A stretch of DNA of 64,000 nucleotides. It comes from Paraeggerthella hongkongensis (GTDB lineage Bacteria > Actinomycetota > Coriobacteriia > Coriobacteriales > Eggerthellaceae). A model generated the notes under the pieces. That model had not been told where the DNA came from. It did not search any database and saw only the letters and a program-made list of their open reading frames with translations. A program made the translations under genes and the position numbers. Below are positions 50,503-60,049 of this stretch, piece by piece. The stretch is from contig NZ_PPTQ01000009.1 in the NCBI RefSeq assembly GCF_003340345.1, forward strand, positions 80,915-144,914, in the 5' to 3' direction. Each line of letters begins with the position of its first letter. Position 1 is the first letter of the stretch.

Positions 50503-51692
50503 TCAAATGAGCAGGAATGAGCCGATTGAAAAAATAGCCACCATCGACAGGATGCCAATCACTTTATCCAATCGCATCCACCTCACAGCTAAAAGAAAGT
50601 TCGCCAGAACCACCAGCGCGAAAAGCGCGACCGCAAGTGCGCACGCTACAGCACCGACCCCATTGGCGAACAAGGAAAAACCACGCCGAATACCACATAG
50701 CAGAGCGGAAGCGCCATATATGCCCTTGTGAGCTTAATGTCGGAACACGGCAGATACAGACCTTGCTTTCTTTTGAGAATCATCGACTTAAGGCTGCGCA
50801 TCGATTCCTGCACAATCATGTTGACCGAGAGGGAGAAGAGTAGAACGAAAAACAAACCCGACGAGTCCCCCAAAACCCCGGAGTGACTTACAATTGCGGC
50901 AACAACGAGCAAGATGAAGGCTATGGTGACTGTGATTCCATTCGCCCTAGCCCCATCCACGACAAGGGCCTTTGCAAGCAGAGGGCACCTTGCGAATCGC
51001 CCGTCCAAACCGTTGCGATAACTGACCTTTTCCGCGTTCTCGGTCGACATAGCATTGATTTCGACGATGTCGCCCCTGCATATCGCGGCACTCGCTCTAT
51101 AGGCCAGCTTCATATCGCCCATGAATCTTTCCCAGTTTATTGCGAACGGTCTCGAAGCAAGGAAGGCGATCGTCGCACCGCTTATTGCGAGTCCGGCAGC
51201 CGGGAAAAGAAGGAATAAAATGCCGTTAATCGACCATATGAGAAAACAGGGCGCAACGCCGCTCGCCTGATTATACCTCCTCCAAAAAAGAAGATACGAA
51301 AGCACGACGAGCAGGTAAGACCCGAAGAAGAGCACGTGATTCCACGACGGGTACAGCACGAGCAACAGAAGCGACAAAGCAACCGCCAGAACTAATAAAG
51401 CCGCACCTACCTTAATCCCAAAAACAAGGGAAAAAGTTCGCGTTAAACGAAGATGGGCGATGGATGCCGGATTAATCAAAACGATCGGTTTCTTTTGGAA
51501 TGTGCTCATATACAAGCACCAGGCGAGAATCGCTATGGGGTAGGCACTAGGGAACGATCTGCAGCTCAAAAGCGCATTCTCAAAAAACCCCCAAGTAATC
51601 AACACGAACACAGCCAGACCAGCAAAGATGTACCAGTACCTTTTGACAGCTTCAGACCAGCCTCTGATTTTGTTAACAAGCAGGTATTTCAT
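50503..51692 (-). pseudogene. ABC exporter permease, frameshifted near the 3' end
   Basis: The open frame (348 codons, 50646-51692) is a membrane protein with about eight to ten helices. It ends abruptly at VVFPCSPMGSVL. In the next frame the sequence continues as FANGVGAVACALAVALFA, LVVLANFLLAVRW and a last helix IGILSMVAIFSIGSFLLI, stopping at 50503. Adding one T to the T5 run (A-run 50676-50680 on the plus strand) joins both into one protein of about 396 residues. So the gene carries a one-base deletion, a sequencing error, or a slippage site. Overlaps the ATPase gene by 20 bases. Substrate unknown. Confidence 0.8.
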
Positions 51693-52431
51693 CTTTGCCC
51701 CCAGGTGAAGCGGTCAAGCCAAGATACATGTCTTCCATCGACTCGAAACCATGCGAGGAACCGAAACGCTTCGCTATATCCTCTTTCGATCCCGCCGCGA
51801 TAACCCTACCCTTATCTAGGACGACGAACTCGTCGCAGTACGAATCGACCATGTTGAGCAAATGCGTAGACAACATCACGGCAACCCCTCGATCGCGAAG
51901 CTCGCAGAGCATGTTCTTGAATTCGCGAATCTGGTGAGGGTCGAGGCCGGTGAAGGGCTCGTCGGCAATCAGCAGCTCTTGCCCTCTTAGCAGCGCCATC
52001 GATATCATCATCTTTTGCTTGGTCCCCTTCGAAAGCTTGCCGGGAGCCTTGGACAAATGGCTCGATAGTTCGAATCTCTCGATGAGCTCTTCCTTGCAGA
52101 AAAACCTATCCTTCTCCGAATAGAGAGATTCAACGAACGACAAATGTTCCCCCAAAGTCATGAACTCGTAGAAAACGGGCTCGTCGGGGATATAGCTTAT
52201 CGGATAGTCTTTAAGCTTGTAATCTGCCGCAGGCTTTCCGTTCAGATCGACCGCGCCCTCGTACTGATCGACAAACTTCGTGCAGATTTTTATCGTCGTC
52301 GTCTTTCCGGCACCGTTGGCGCCAATGAGCCCGACTATCTGACCTTCATGCACGTCGAAGGAAACCGAATCGAGAGCCGTAACTCGCGATCCATAACGTT
52401 TCGTTAGATTCCTTACGCTAAGACTCAACAT
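51673..52431 (-). CDS. ABC transporter ATP-binding protein
   Basis: A 252-residue ATPase: Walker A GANGAGKTT, Q-loop ISYIPDEPVFYEFMT, signature LSKGTKQKMMISMAL (LSKGT for LSGGQ), Walker B LLIADEPFTGLDP, switch His in STHLLN. The signature variant occurs in ABC-2/EcsA-like exporters. Partner is the frameshifted permease encoded directly downstream. Cargo unknown. Confidence 0.92.
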   Translation of the reverse strand: MLSLSVRNLTKRYGSRVTALDSVSFDVHEGQIVGLIGANGAGKTTTIKICTKFVDQYEGAVDLNGKPAADYKLKDYPISYIPDEPVFYEFMTLGEHLSFVESLYSEKDRFFCKEELIERFELSSHLSKAPGKLSKGTKQKMMISMALLRGQELLIADEPFTGLDPHQIREFKNMLCELRDRGVAVMLSTHLLNMVDSYCDEFVVLDKGRVIAAGSKEDIAKRFGSSHGFESMEDMYLGLTASPGGKDEIPAC

Positions 52432-52631
52432 TGAAAATCGCTCCTCACGACGTTACTTCCCAAAACGTGTTTTCATTAAGCACACAGGGAGGCATAACGC
52501 CCCAGCAAAATGAAACGATCGCTCATCCTTGGAAAAGCATCCCATCCATACCACTCCCTTTAAAGTCAAATGGCACAACCCAGCGTTTAGCTAAGCTGCG
52601 CCGGTTCAGCGGCAGGGGCTCGAAACGCGTG
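52432..52631. other. Intergenic region upstream of the ABC ATPase, no gene seen
   Basis: Moderately AT-rich, presumably the promoter of the ABC pair. No recognisable gene or strong hairpin. Confidence 0.4.
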
Positions 52632-52790
52632 GGCGCGAATCGGTACCTGCGACAATTTCAAGTCGGTCTGGGCGTCCGTTTTTCGCCTGTCGCTTGAGCG
52701 AAACCGCTAAAAGGCCAGGTGGCAGATTTTCCTCGCGCCCGCACCGCTTCGTTTTCGCACGAGAAATTGTCACAGACCCCGATTTGCGCC
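52632..52790. repeat. Long inverted-repeat element D
   Basis: Arms at 52632-52663 and 52759-52790 match in inverted orientation at about 25 of 32 positions, around GACAATTTC and GGCGCRAATCGG, with a loop of 95 bases. The architecture (arms of 25-50 bases, loop about 100) is that of elements A, B and E. Confidence 0.6.
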
Positions 52791-52863
52791 CGATTTCCAA
52801 AAACCCGCTTCCGAGCCCTGGCGCCGCACGTCGACGAGCGCGCCGCGCCAACCGCCTCTGCTT

Positions 52864-55800
52864 TTAGCGCCCGACGCGGCACCGTCGCACGGCGAGCGTC
52901 AGAGCGCAAACTAACCCCGCTGCCGAAAGAGCCACGACCGCTGCCGCAGCAAACGCCCCATCGCCGGTTGACACAAGCGGATTCGGGTCGGGCTGCGCCT
53001 GCGGCGTCGTCGGCAGCGTCGGCTCGGAGCCACCGCCCGGCGCAGGACCAGGGCCGGGGCCAGGGCCAGGCTCGACGGCGACGAACCGAGCGATCAGAGA
53101 CACATCGGCCGTCACAGGCTGCCGATGAACGGCCTCTTCGTCAACGAGTGCGCCGTCTTGGCCGTACCATCCGGCAAACGCGTAGCCCTCGTCGGGCACG
53201 GCCGTCCAAGTGACGGCATCGCCTAGAGCAACGTGCTCGATGCGCGCGGATGCGGCGGATCCCGCAGCTCCGCCCGCCGTGCGCGCCGCGGGCGCGGCCA
53301 ATGCGTCGTACGACACCTCAACCTTACCGCCTTCGGCAGCTTGAGCGCTGGCCACGTGGTCGTTCGGCATCAACTCCACTTCATCGGGCAATCGGTACAG
53401 CGACGTGGTCGGCCGGCCATCCGGGCCCTCGCTTGCAGCCAACACGTAGTACTCGCCCCGGTAGAAGCATGCCGTGGAAACCGCCGCCGATCCGTCGCCC
53501 GGAGCCTTCACGCCAAGCGAGCGCCACGCACCGGCGACCGCATCGACCGCATAGGTATCGCCCAGGTCGTCGGCCGACGCGCCCGTGAACACGATCGAAT
53601 CCCCCGTTGCAGCTGCAGCCTGTCGCGCGTACCCTTCCAACGCATCGAGCTCGCCGGAACCGAACCTCGGCGCATCTGCGCCCGGCTCCACAATGCCGAA
53701 CGTTTCACCGTCGAACGTTCCCAGGGTCATCGCGTAGCCGTCCCCCTCCGGAACGAAGCCGACGAAGCGCACCTGGTCCCCTATCGCAACAAGCGGCGCC
53801 GTGCGCCCGGACGCAAGCGAGCCGAACGTCCCTGCAGGATCGGCCGCGGCGATGTCGACAACTCCCCCGTCGCCCGTTGCGGGATCGTACTCTACAACAC
53901 GTCGTTGCATCCGAGAATTAACGCTGACGTAGATGAGACCGTCGCACGAGGCCAAGCCAACCGGCGCAAAATGCCTGCCGGCGCCGCCGGGATCCAACGA
54001 TAGGAAATCGACCACCTCGTCGCTCCAGGCGTCGGTTGCTATATCGTAGGAAACCATGCCCAAGAACAGCACATACGGCTTTTCGGGGTTGCCCGTTTCC
54101 CCATCGTGAAGCACCGTGAGGTACAGCTTTCCATCGGCGTAGGCGACAGCGCCGTTTGCACGGAAGTACGACCAGTCAAACCCCGCTCCGCTCGGCGGCG
54201 CGCACGCCGTCCACCCGTCCGCGCTATCAGGATCGTACGAGTACAGGTAACGCCCCTTTGAGTCGAGGCAGAACAGCCGGTCGGACGCAGCAATCAACAA
54301 GCCCGATTCGAACCCGGCCTCGCCGGGAATCCCCGGGTCGGGCAAGTCGGCCACTCGCTCGAAGGAAAGGCGCTGCTCGGCTTTCGGGAACGTATAGACG
54401 GCCTGATGCTTGGCCGCGCCATCCCCCACCACCACGCTGTGCCGGGCGCCGTCGAGCAGCGATGCGTCGCGAACGACCACGTGCGAGCCGTCGGCGGATG
54501 CCTCCCAGCGGGCCCCGTCCACGGCAACACCGTCGATGGCAAGCTGCGTGGCCCGGTCAAGGGCATACCCCTCTATCGCCAGCGCTGGCAAACCTTGTGC
54601 GTCAACCCCCTCGCGGGCGTCCCACGTGTTCGGGTTCACGGCATCCCCGTTCGCCACCGACAGATCGAGCGTGCCGTTCGAAGCCATCTGCTTGACCTGG
54701 TCGCTTGCTAGATTGCTCGCCTTCGTGCCGCCGACGATGCGACCACGCAGGTCGAGCGCCGAATCCTCAGGATGAAGCGACGCCAGCAAGCCAATGGCCC
54801 CCGCCACGAGCGGACACGCCATGGACGTGCCGGAGCGATAGTCGTATGCCTGATCGTCGACAGCGAATCCCATGCCGAAATCGGTGACGGTGAGGGAGGT
54901 CGCCCCTTCGCCTGAAGCATCCGCAAGCAAGATCAGGCTGACGCCCACGTACACCGCATCCTGATCCTTGATGAGGTTGTACGACTCCTCATCAGTGAAA
55001 CGCGCGTACCCCGGGCTCTGATCGTCGAACGAGCCATAGGAAGCCCTGCCGCTGGTCAGAGTTTTGCCGCAGTCGGCAAACACGGAGGCCGCGGCGAAAA
55101 CCATCGGCTCCCTGTCTCCACTCCCCTCAAAAGCCGAAAGCCCCGGCAGGGCAGACACGCACACCTCCCGAGCCCTTTCCCAAGACATGTCGCGAAAAGG
55201 ATTGGCAATGCGCCAGGTAACATCGACTGTATCGTACTCGGCCATGCCGTCAACGGTGATTTCGAGCGCACGTCTGCCATCAACGCCCGTGCCCGTCGAC
55301 GCCGAAAGCCTACCCTGATCAGCCGCAAACGACCCGTCTTGATCGTAAAGGACGAAGCGGGCGCCGCTGTCAACCTGCGCGAAGTCGATCATGTTGTGAT
55401 AATAGAGAGACCGCACGCCCGCAGCGCCGTCCGCCTTGTCCTGCAGCTCCGCCGCAGCAGGCAGGAACGATTGCGCGCCCCGAGCAACCGTCGAGAGGAT
55501 GACCGAGCCAGGAGCCGCCACGTCCACGATGGATTTGTTGTAGTTGGTGCATGTCGCATACTTCCCCTGCGGCTGCGTTGCCGCAACCGAAAGGATATAC
55601 GGACTGTCAGACAAACCGTACGTTATGCGGTTGTTGTCCACCGACCCCGCATCGACGTCGTTGTTGCCGGCAGCAAACACGGTAAGCACTCCCGCGCGAC
55701 CGGCCTGGTTCATGGCGTACTCCGTCACCGGCGAGATAGCGCCACCCCATGAGTTGTTGGCAGCCACCACATTCTGGCCTGCCAGCTTCGCATGCAGCAG

Positions 55801-56892
55801 GTACTCGTACGCGGCCAGCACAGAGCTGTCGTAGGTGTTGCCGCCGGTAGAAGCCCCGTTCGTCCTGAGCGCCATGATCTTCGTCTTCGGCGAGACGCCC
55901 GCAATCCCGGTCTCATTATCGCTGGTCGCCGCCACGATGCCAGCACAATGCGTGCCGTGGGACTCTTCGAAGCTGTTATTTTCCGGAAGCGGCTCGTCGT
56001 CGCCGTCGATGAAGTCGAAGCCGTGCGTGTCCGCGCGGCCCGGTACACCGGGAATATCACCGGGGTTCTCCCACATCGCGCCACGCAAGTCCTCGTTGCT
56101 GTAATCGACGCCGCTGTCGAGTACGGCAACGATGTTCTCCACCCCTTGCGTTGCCTGCGCGCACACCGAGGAAAACGATACGTCTGAATTTGCCGCGATC
56201 CCGGAATCGGAAACTATGTCGTTATCGAGCGCCCACTGCAAAGCGGACAGCGGATCGTTCGTCGTGCTCGCTTGCGTCCCCTCGTTCACCGAAAGCACCT
56301 CGGTACCTGCAACGACCGGCTGCTCGGAAGCATGCGTTTCGCCAACCGGCGCAACCGAGGGAATGTTCGGCAGGTCCGCTTCGTATCCGTCGGGTTCCAC
56401 GGCCCCAATGCTCTCGTGCACGTAGTTCGGCGCCGCCGCCAGCACGCCGCCCATCGCCCGCAGTTCTTCGAGCAACGCAGCCGTGGTTGCACCCGGCTTC
56501 GTCACGCGCGCCACCACGGCGGCATCGTCCTGGTCGACGCCTTCGCCCGCGTCCTCGTCAAGCGAGAGCACCCTCGCAGCCGCAGCCGCGCCGGCTCCGG
56601 AAAAATCCCACGACTCGGCAACCGAGAAGCCCGCAGAGGCAAGCGGGTCGGCCGCGTCGAGCGAGCGGGAGCGCGCAGGCCCCTCGTCGGCGCGATACAC
56701 CACAAGCGCCTCGCCTTCGCGGTACGCGCCGGCATTCAGCAGTTCCCCAACCGAGGCGGCAGCGGGCTCGTCCCCATGCTCTTCGGCAGCAGCGGAAGCG
56801 GGCGCGAGGGGCACAAGCCCCAACGCCAGCGCCAGCGCGCACAATGCGGCGGCGAGTCGGTCGAACAGCGTGCGGGCGGAGCGAGCATGCAT
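52864..56892 (-). CDS. Secreted cell-wall-anchored subtilase (S8) with Kelch-like and repeat domains
   Basis: A 1342-residue protein starting MHARSARTLFDRLAAALCALALALGLV with a signal peptide ending near ASA-AAEE. After a propeptide the S8 domain has AVLDSGVDY (Asp259), ESHGTHCAG (His312), NNSWGG and SGTSMACP (Ser690). Between DVAAPGS and SGTSM there are about 200 extra residues, an inserted domain where simple subtilases have 30. The C-terminal half looks like a beta-propeller (LDSKGRYLYSYDPDS, VSYDIATDAWSDE, VEYDPATGDGGV), then an InlB-type repeat (GYAFAGWYGQDG), a Gly-Pro linker and LVSTGD, a helix and RRCR, a sorting signal. Confidence 0.9.
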   Translation of the reverse strand: MHARSARTLFDRLAAALCALALALGLVPLAPASAAAEEHGDEPAAASVGELLNAGAYREGEALVVYRADEGPARSRSLDAADPLASAGFSVAESWDFSGAGAAAAARVLSLDEDAGEGVDQDDAAVVARVTKPGATTAALLEELRAMGGVLAAAPNYVHESIGAVEPDGYEADLPNIPSVAPVGETHASEQPVVAGTEVLSVNEGTQASTTNDPLSALQWALDNDIVSDSGIAANSDVSFSSVCAQATQGVENIVAVLDSGVDYSNEDLRGAMWENPGDIPGVPGRADTHGFDFIDGDDEPLPENNSFEESHGTHCAGIVAATSDNETGIAGVSPKTKIMALRTNGASTGGNTYDSSVLAAYEYLLHAKLAGQNVVAANNSWGGAISPVTEYAMNQAGRAGVLTVFAAGNNDVDAGSVDNNRITYGLSDSPYILSVAATQPQGKYATCTNYNKSIVDVAAPGSVILSTVARGAQSFLPAAAELQDKADGAAGVRSLYYHNMIDFAQVDSGARFVLYDQDGSFAADQGRLSASTGTGVDGRRALEITVDGMAEYDTVDVTWRIANPFRDMSWERAREVCVSALPGLSAFEGSGDREPMVFAAASVFADCGKTLTSGRASYGSFDDQSPGYARFTDEESYNLIKDQDAVYVGVSLILLADASGEGATSLTVTDFGMGFAVDDQAYDYRSGTSMACPLVAGAIGLLASLHPEDSALDLRGRIVGGTKASNLASDQVKQMASNGTLDLSVANGDAVNPNTWDAREGVDAQGLPALAIEGYALDRATQLAIDGVAVDGARWEASADGSHVVVRDASLLDGARHSVVVGDGAAKHQAVYTFPKAEQRLSFERVADLPDPGIPGEAGFESGLLIAASDRLFCLDSKGRYLYSYDPDSADGWTACAPPSGAGFDWSYFRANGAVAYADGKLYLTVLHDGETGNPEKPYVLFLGMVSYDIATDAWSDEVVDFLSLDPGGAGRHFAPVGLASCDGLIYVSVNSRMQRRVVEYDPATGDGGVVDIAAADPAGTFGSLASGRTAPLVAIGDQVRFVGFVPEGDGYAMTLGTFDGETFGIVEPGADAPRFGSGELDALEGYARQAAAATGDSIVFTGASADDLGDTYAVDAVAGAWRSLGVKAPGDGSAAVSTACFYRGEYYVLAASEGPDGRPTTSLYRLPDEVELMPNDHVASAQAAEGGKVEVSYDALAAPAARTAGGAAGSAASARIEHVALGDAVTWTAVPDEGYAFAGWYGQDGALVDEEAVHRQPVTADVSLIARFVAVEPGPGPGPGPAPGGGSEPTLPTTPQAQPDPNPLVSTGDGAFAAAAVVALSAAGLVCALTLAVRRCRVGR

Positions 56893-57009
56893 GAGGCGCC
56901 TCTTTTCGAAACGTGATCGATCGCGCGCAACAACACGCCGCGCATCGCATCGTTTCAGTATACCGAGCGAATGCGGCAAGGCACGTCGGGTTTCCGCTCA
57001 AGCGACGCC

Positions 57010-57642
57010 TCAAGCCGATGCGGCGTCCCCTGCCAGCAGGTAGTTCGCAATCATGCGGCGCGTGTCGGTGACGGAGGGCTCGTCGTCGCCGCGCACATGC
57101 AATATCGCGCGCGTGCGCGCAAGGCTGATCGCCGTCGACGACGCGACCAGCGCCTCTTCCTCGATCGGGCGGCTTTCGAGCATGCGCCGCTCGGGATGAT
57201 CCGTCAGCAAAAGACGCAGCGCCTGCGCGATGGAATGCTGAACGGCCAGGATGTCGCGCTGTCCCTGGAAGAAGAGCTGGGGCATCAGGCACAATGCCTC
57301 TCGGCGCAGCTCCATGACCGATTCGTCCGCGCCCGACGACAGCCGCGCCCCCACCACGTCCACCAGCACGTCAAGGTAGCAGGTCTGCGCGCGCTCTTCA
57401 AGGATCTCCACGATCCGCGCTTCGTCGGGGAATGCGTCCATCCATCCCATGACGGCGGAAGCTTTGGACGAAAAGTAGTTGAAGAACGTCTTTTTCGATA
57501 TCTCGGCACGCGCGCAGATGTCCTCCACGGTCACGCCGTCGAACCCATGCTCGATAACCAGCTCCAACGCCGCGCGCTCCACCGCGAGACGCGCTTTGAG
57601 TTTCTTGCGGTACCGCAAACCTTCCGATGCTGCTCCATCCAC
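57010..57642 (-). CDS. TetR-family transcriptional regulator
   Basis: A 210-residue repressor: residues 20-66 are the TetR helix-turn-helix (AALELVIEHGFDGVTVEDICARAEISKKTFFNYFSSKASAV). The remaining helices bind an unknown ligand. It is divergent from the MFS-CBS gene with 235 bases between, the usual layout for a repressor of drug efflux. A palindrome overlaps the transporter promoter. Confidence 0.92.
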   Translation of the reverse strand: MDGAASEGLRYRKKLKARLAVERAALELVIEHGFDGVTVEDICARAEISKKTFFNYFSSKASAVMGWMDAFPDEARIVEILEERAQTCYLDVLVDVVGARLSSGADESVMELRREALCLMPQLFFQGQRDILAVQHSIAQALRLLLTDHPERRMLESRPIEEEALVASSTAISLARTRAILHVRGDDEPSVTDTRRMIANYLLAGDAASA

Positions 57643-57714
57643 GACGGACGCAACCTCCCATCACCAACGATGTGCCGTTTCCGTGCAGGGTACCACAACT
57701 TTGCCGCTAGGCAC

Positions 57715-57753
57715 TTTTCATCTACCGAATGAATATTTATACTGAGTGTAAAT
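57715..57753 (+). promoter_or_regulatory. Promoter and likely TetR operator of the MFS-CBS gene
   Basis: TTTTCA (57715-57720) and TATACT (57738-57743) are 17 bases apart. The near-palindrome ATTTATAC-TGA-GTGTAAAT (57735-57753) covers the -10 hexamer, so a bound repressor would block RNA polymerase. Transcription would start about 130 bases before the ATG. Confidence 0.55.
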
Positions 57754-57877
57754 CAGCTTCACGACGCGCAAAGGCGTCTGCGAGATCGGGTCGCGCACCC
57801 GTTTTGCAGGCGCCTTCGTGCGCGAAGCGGAGCGCATGCATCGTACGCAAGGAAAGCACATCGGAAGGAACTAGCTT

Positions 57878-59806
57878 ATGGGTCTATCGCGCAAGCAAAT
57901 CGCTATGTTGGCCGTATTGGTGTTCGGCACGTTCGTCACGGTTTTGAACCAGACGGTCGTAGCCCCGGCCCTACCATCGGTCATGGCGGAAATGAACGTG
58001 GACGCGGCAACAGCGCAATGGCTTACTACCGGATTCACCCTGGTCAACGCCATTATGATTCCCATTACGGCGTTTCTGACCGACCGGTTCACCACCCGTC
58101 GCCTGTTCCTTGTGTCCATGGTCATCTTCGCCGCAGGCAGCGCGCTTGCAGGATGGGGACCCAACTTTCTGGTACTGCTGCTGGGCCGCTTAGTGCAAGC
58201 GGCGGGCGCAGGCATTCTCATGCCCCTGGTCATGACCGTGCTCATGTGGACGTTCCCCATCGAGAAGCGCGGAACGGCCATGGGCCTGTTCGGCATCGTG
58301 ATCGCGTTCGGCCCGGCCATCGGCCCCACCGCTGCCGGCGTCATCATCGACCGATACACCTGGCACGACATGTTCTACATCATCACCGCGCTTTCGGTTT
58401 TGGTGACTGTGATCGCCGCCTTCGTGCTGCAGAAGGGCGGGGACACGAACAAGAACGTGACCCTCGACGTCCCCTCCGTCATCCTGTCGAGCATCGGCTT
58501 CGGCGCCCTGCTTTACGGGCTGTCCGCCATCGGGTCGTACGGCGTGAGCGTAAGCGCGGTCATCGGCACTTTGGCAGGCGTTGCGGCGCTCGTGCTGTTC
58601 TTCCGCCGCCAGCTGAAGATGGAGCATCCCATGCTGCAGGTTCGCGTGCTGGCCAATCGCAAGTTCCTGGTGGCAACCGTCATCGGGATGCTGGTGCAGG
58701 GAGCGCTTCTGGCCGCTGGCATCCTGGTGCCCATCTACTTGCAATCGCTTATGGGCTACTCCGCTACGGTGTCCGGCCTGGTGCTGCTGCCCGGCGCCAT
58801 CATCATGGGAGCCATGGGACCCATTGCCGGACGACTTTTCGACAAGCACGGGCCGCGCGCGTTGAGCCTGGTGGGCATGGGCATGCTGACGGCTACCTCG
58901 TTCTGCTTCGTGTTCTTGGGCCCTGACATGGGCATCATCACGCTTACGCTTATATATACCGTGCGCATGTTCTCGCTGTCGCTGGTGAACATGCCCATCA
59001 CCACATGGGGCATGAACGCGCTTGACAACGACCTGGTGAACCACGGCACCTCCGTGAACAACACGCTGCGCCAGGTGGCAGGGTCGCTTGGCACCGCCAT
59101 CATCATTTCGACGTCCACCATAGCCACGAACATGAGCGCGCCCAGCATGGGACAGCGCGCGGCCAGCTTCTTCGGCATTGACATGGCGTTCGCCGTAGCC
59201 AGCTTGATGTGCTTGGCAGGGTTTATCATGGTAGTGTTCCTGGTAAAGAACAAGCCTGGCGAAACCGCAGCTCAGGACAAAGGAAACGTACGCCGAACGG
59301 TGCTTGAGTCCATCATGAAGCGCGAGGTGTACACGCTGCCCGAAACCGCCACAGTAGCCGAGGCCATGCAGCTGCTTGTGGACAAGCACATCAGCGCCGT
59401 TCCCCTGGTGGACGAACGCGGGAAAGCGGTCGGGTTCATATCGGACGGCGACATCATGAGGTTCCTGTCGAAGCGCAGCGCCATGGTCATGGATCCCGTG
59501 GTCATGATCATCCAGACCATCCGCTCGGATTCGGACGACTTCAAGAAGAAGCTCGACGACCTTATGTCGATGTCCGCTCGAAGCATCGGCGCGAAGGGCA
59601 TCATCGGCGTGGACGCCCACGACAACTTGACCGAGGTTTGCCGCGTTCTAGGCGAGAACCACCTGAAGAAAGTGCCCGTGCTAGACGACGGGCATGTGGT
59701 CGGCGTCATCAACCGATCCGACATCACGCAGCACACCATGGGCATGTATTTGGCCGAACGCGGAGAAGAAGCCGCGAAACAAGAGCAAACTGACCGGATG
59801 ATCTAG
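57878..59806 (+). CDS. DHA2-type MFS efflux transporter fused to a CBS-domain pair
   Basis: A 642-residue protein. Residues 1-460 are a 14-helix drug:H+ antiporter of the EmrB/QacA group: TVLNQTVVAPALPSVM (motif D1-like), FLTDRFTTRRLFL (motif A), GRLVQAAGAGILMPL and GLFGIVIAFGPAIGPTAAG (motif C-like). Residues 475-640 are cytoplasmic and hold two CBS motifs: IMKREVYTLPETATVAEAMQLLVDKHISAVPLVDERGKAVGFISDGDIMRFL and LTEVCRVLGENHLKKVPVLDDGHVVGVINRSDI. CBS pairs bind adenine nucleotides, so transport may be gated by energy state. GGAAGGAA precedes the ATG. Confidence 0.92.
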   Translation: MGLSRKQIAMLAVLVFGTFVTVLNQTVVAPALPSVMAEMNVDAATAQWLTTGFTLVNAIMIPITAFLTDRFTTRRLFLVSMVIFAAGSALAGWGPNFLVLLLGRLVQAAGAGILMPLVMTVLMWTFPIEKRGTAMGLFGIVIAFGPAIGPTAAGVIIDRYTWHDMFYIITALSVLVTVIAAFVLQKGGDTNKNVTLDVPSVILSSIGFGALLYGLSAIGSYGVSVSAVIGTLAGVAALVLFFRRQLKMEHPMLQVRVLANRKFLVATVIGMLVQGALLAAGILVPIYLQSLMGYSATVSGLVLLPGAIIMGAMGPIAGRLFDKHGPRALSLVGMGMLTATSFCFVFLGPDMGIITLTLIYTVRMFSLSLVNMPITTWGMNALDNDLVNHGTSVNNTLRQVAGSLGTAIIISTSTIATNMSAPSMGQRAASFFGIDMAFAVASLMCLAGFIMVVFLVKNKPGETAAQDKGNVRRTVLESIMKREVYTLPETATVAEAMQLLVDKHISAVPLVDERGKAVGFISDGDIMRFLSKRSAMVMDPVVMIIQTIRSDSDDFKKKLDDLMSMSARSIGAKGIIGVDAHDNLTEVCRVLGENHLKKVPVLDDGHVVGVINRSDITQHTMGMYLAERGEEAAKQEQTDRMI

Positions 59807-59828
59807 CTTTTGGGATAAGGAAGCGAAA

Positions 59829-59955
59829 GCCATTGTCGATCCAAAAACACGTTTTCTGGCGCTAAAACGTGTTTTTGGATCGACAATGGCCCCGCCGTTG
59901 CAATCGCAATCGCAACGGCGCCGTTCGTTCTATGGCGTTTGCGAAAACGCCATAG
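59829..59955. repeat. Three consecutive inverted repeats before the surface-protein gene
   Basis: First, a perfect 27-base-pair stem (59829-59855 with 59864-59890, eight-base loop) starting GCCATTGTCG. Second, CGCCGTTGC/GCAACGGCG (59893-59901 with 59912-59920). Third, CTATGGCGTTT/AAACGCCATAG with a GCGA loop (59930-59940 with 59945-59955). They fill most of the gap between the MFS-CBS stop and the surface-protein start. No T-run follows the first or second. Confidence 0.85.
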
Positions 59956-60049
59956 AGCCCGCAAGATAACGCAAATACTTACAGTGCCATCATCGCTCCA
60001 ACCCCTTCGTGCTACCATGAGGCGATCAGCGCATCCGAAAGGGGTTCTT

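Noticed and set aside
52719..53213. A plus-strand frame of 164 codons at the end of the subtilase gene
   Set aside because: Arg/Pro-rich shadow of the Gly-Pro linker and sorting signal on the other strand.
58190..59620. A 476-codon minus-strand frame opposite the MFS-CBS gene
   Set aside because: Extremely His/Gln/Asp-rich, the usual antisense image of a membrane protein gene.
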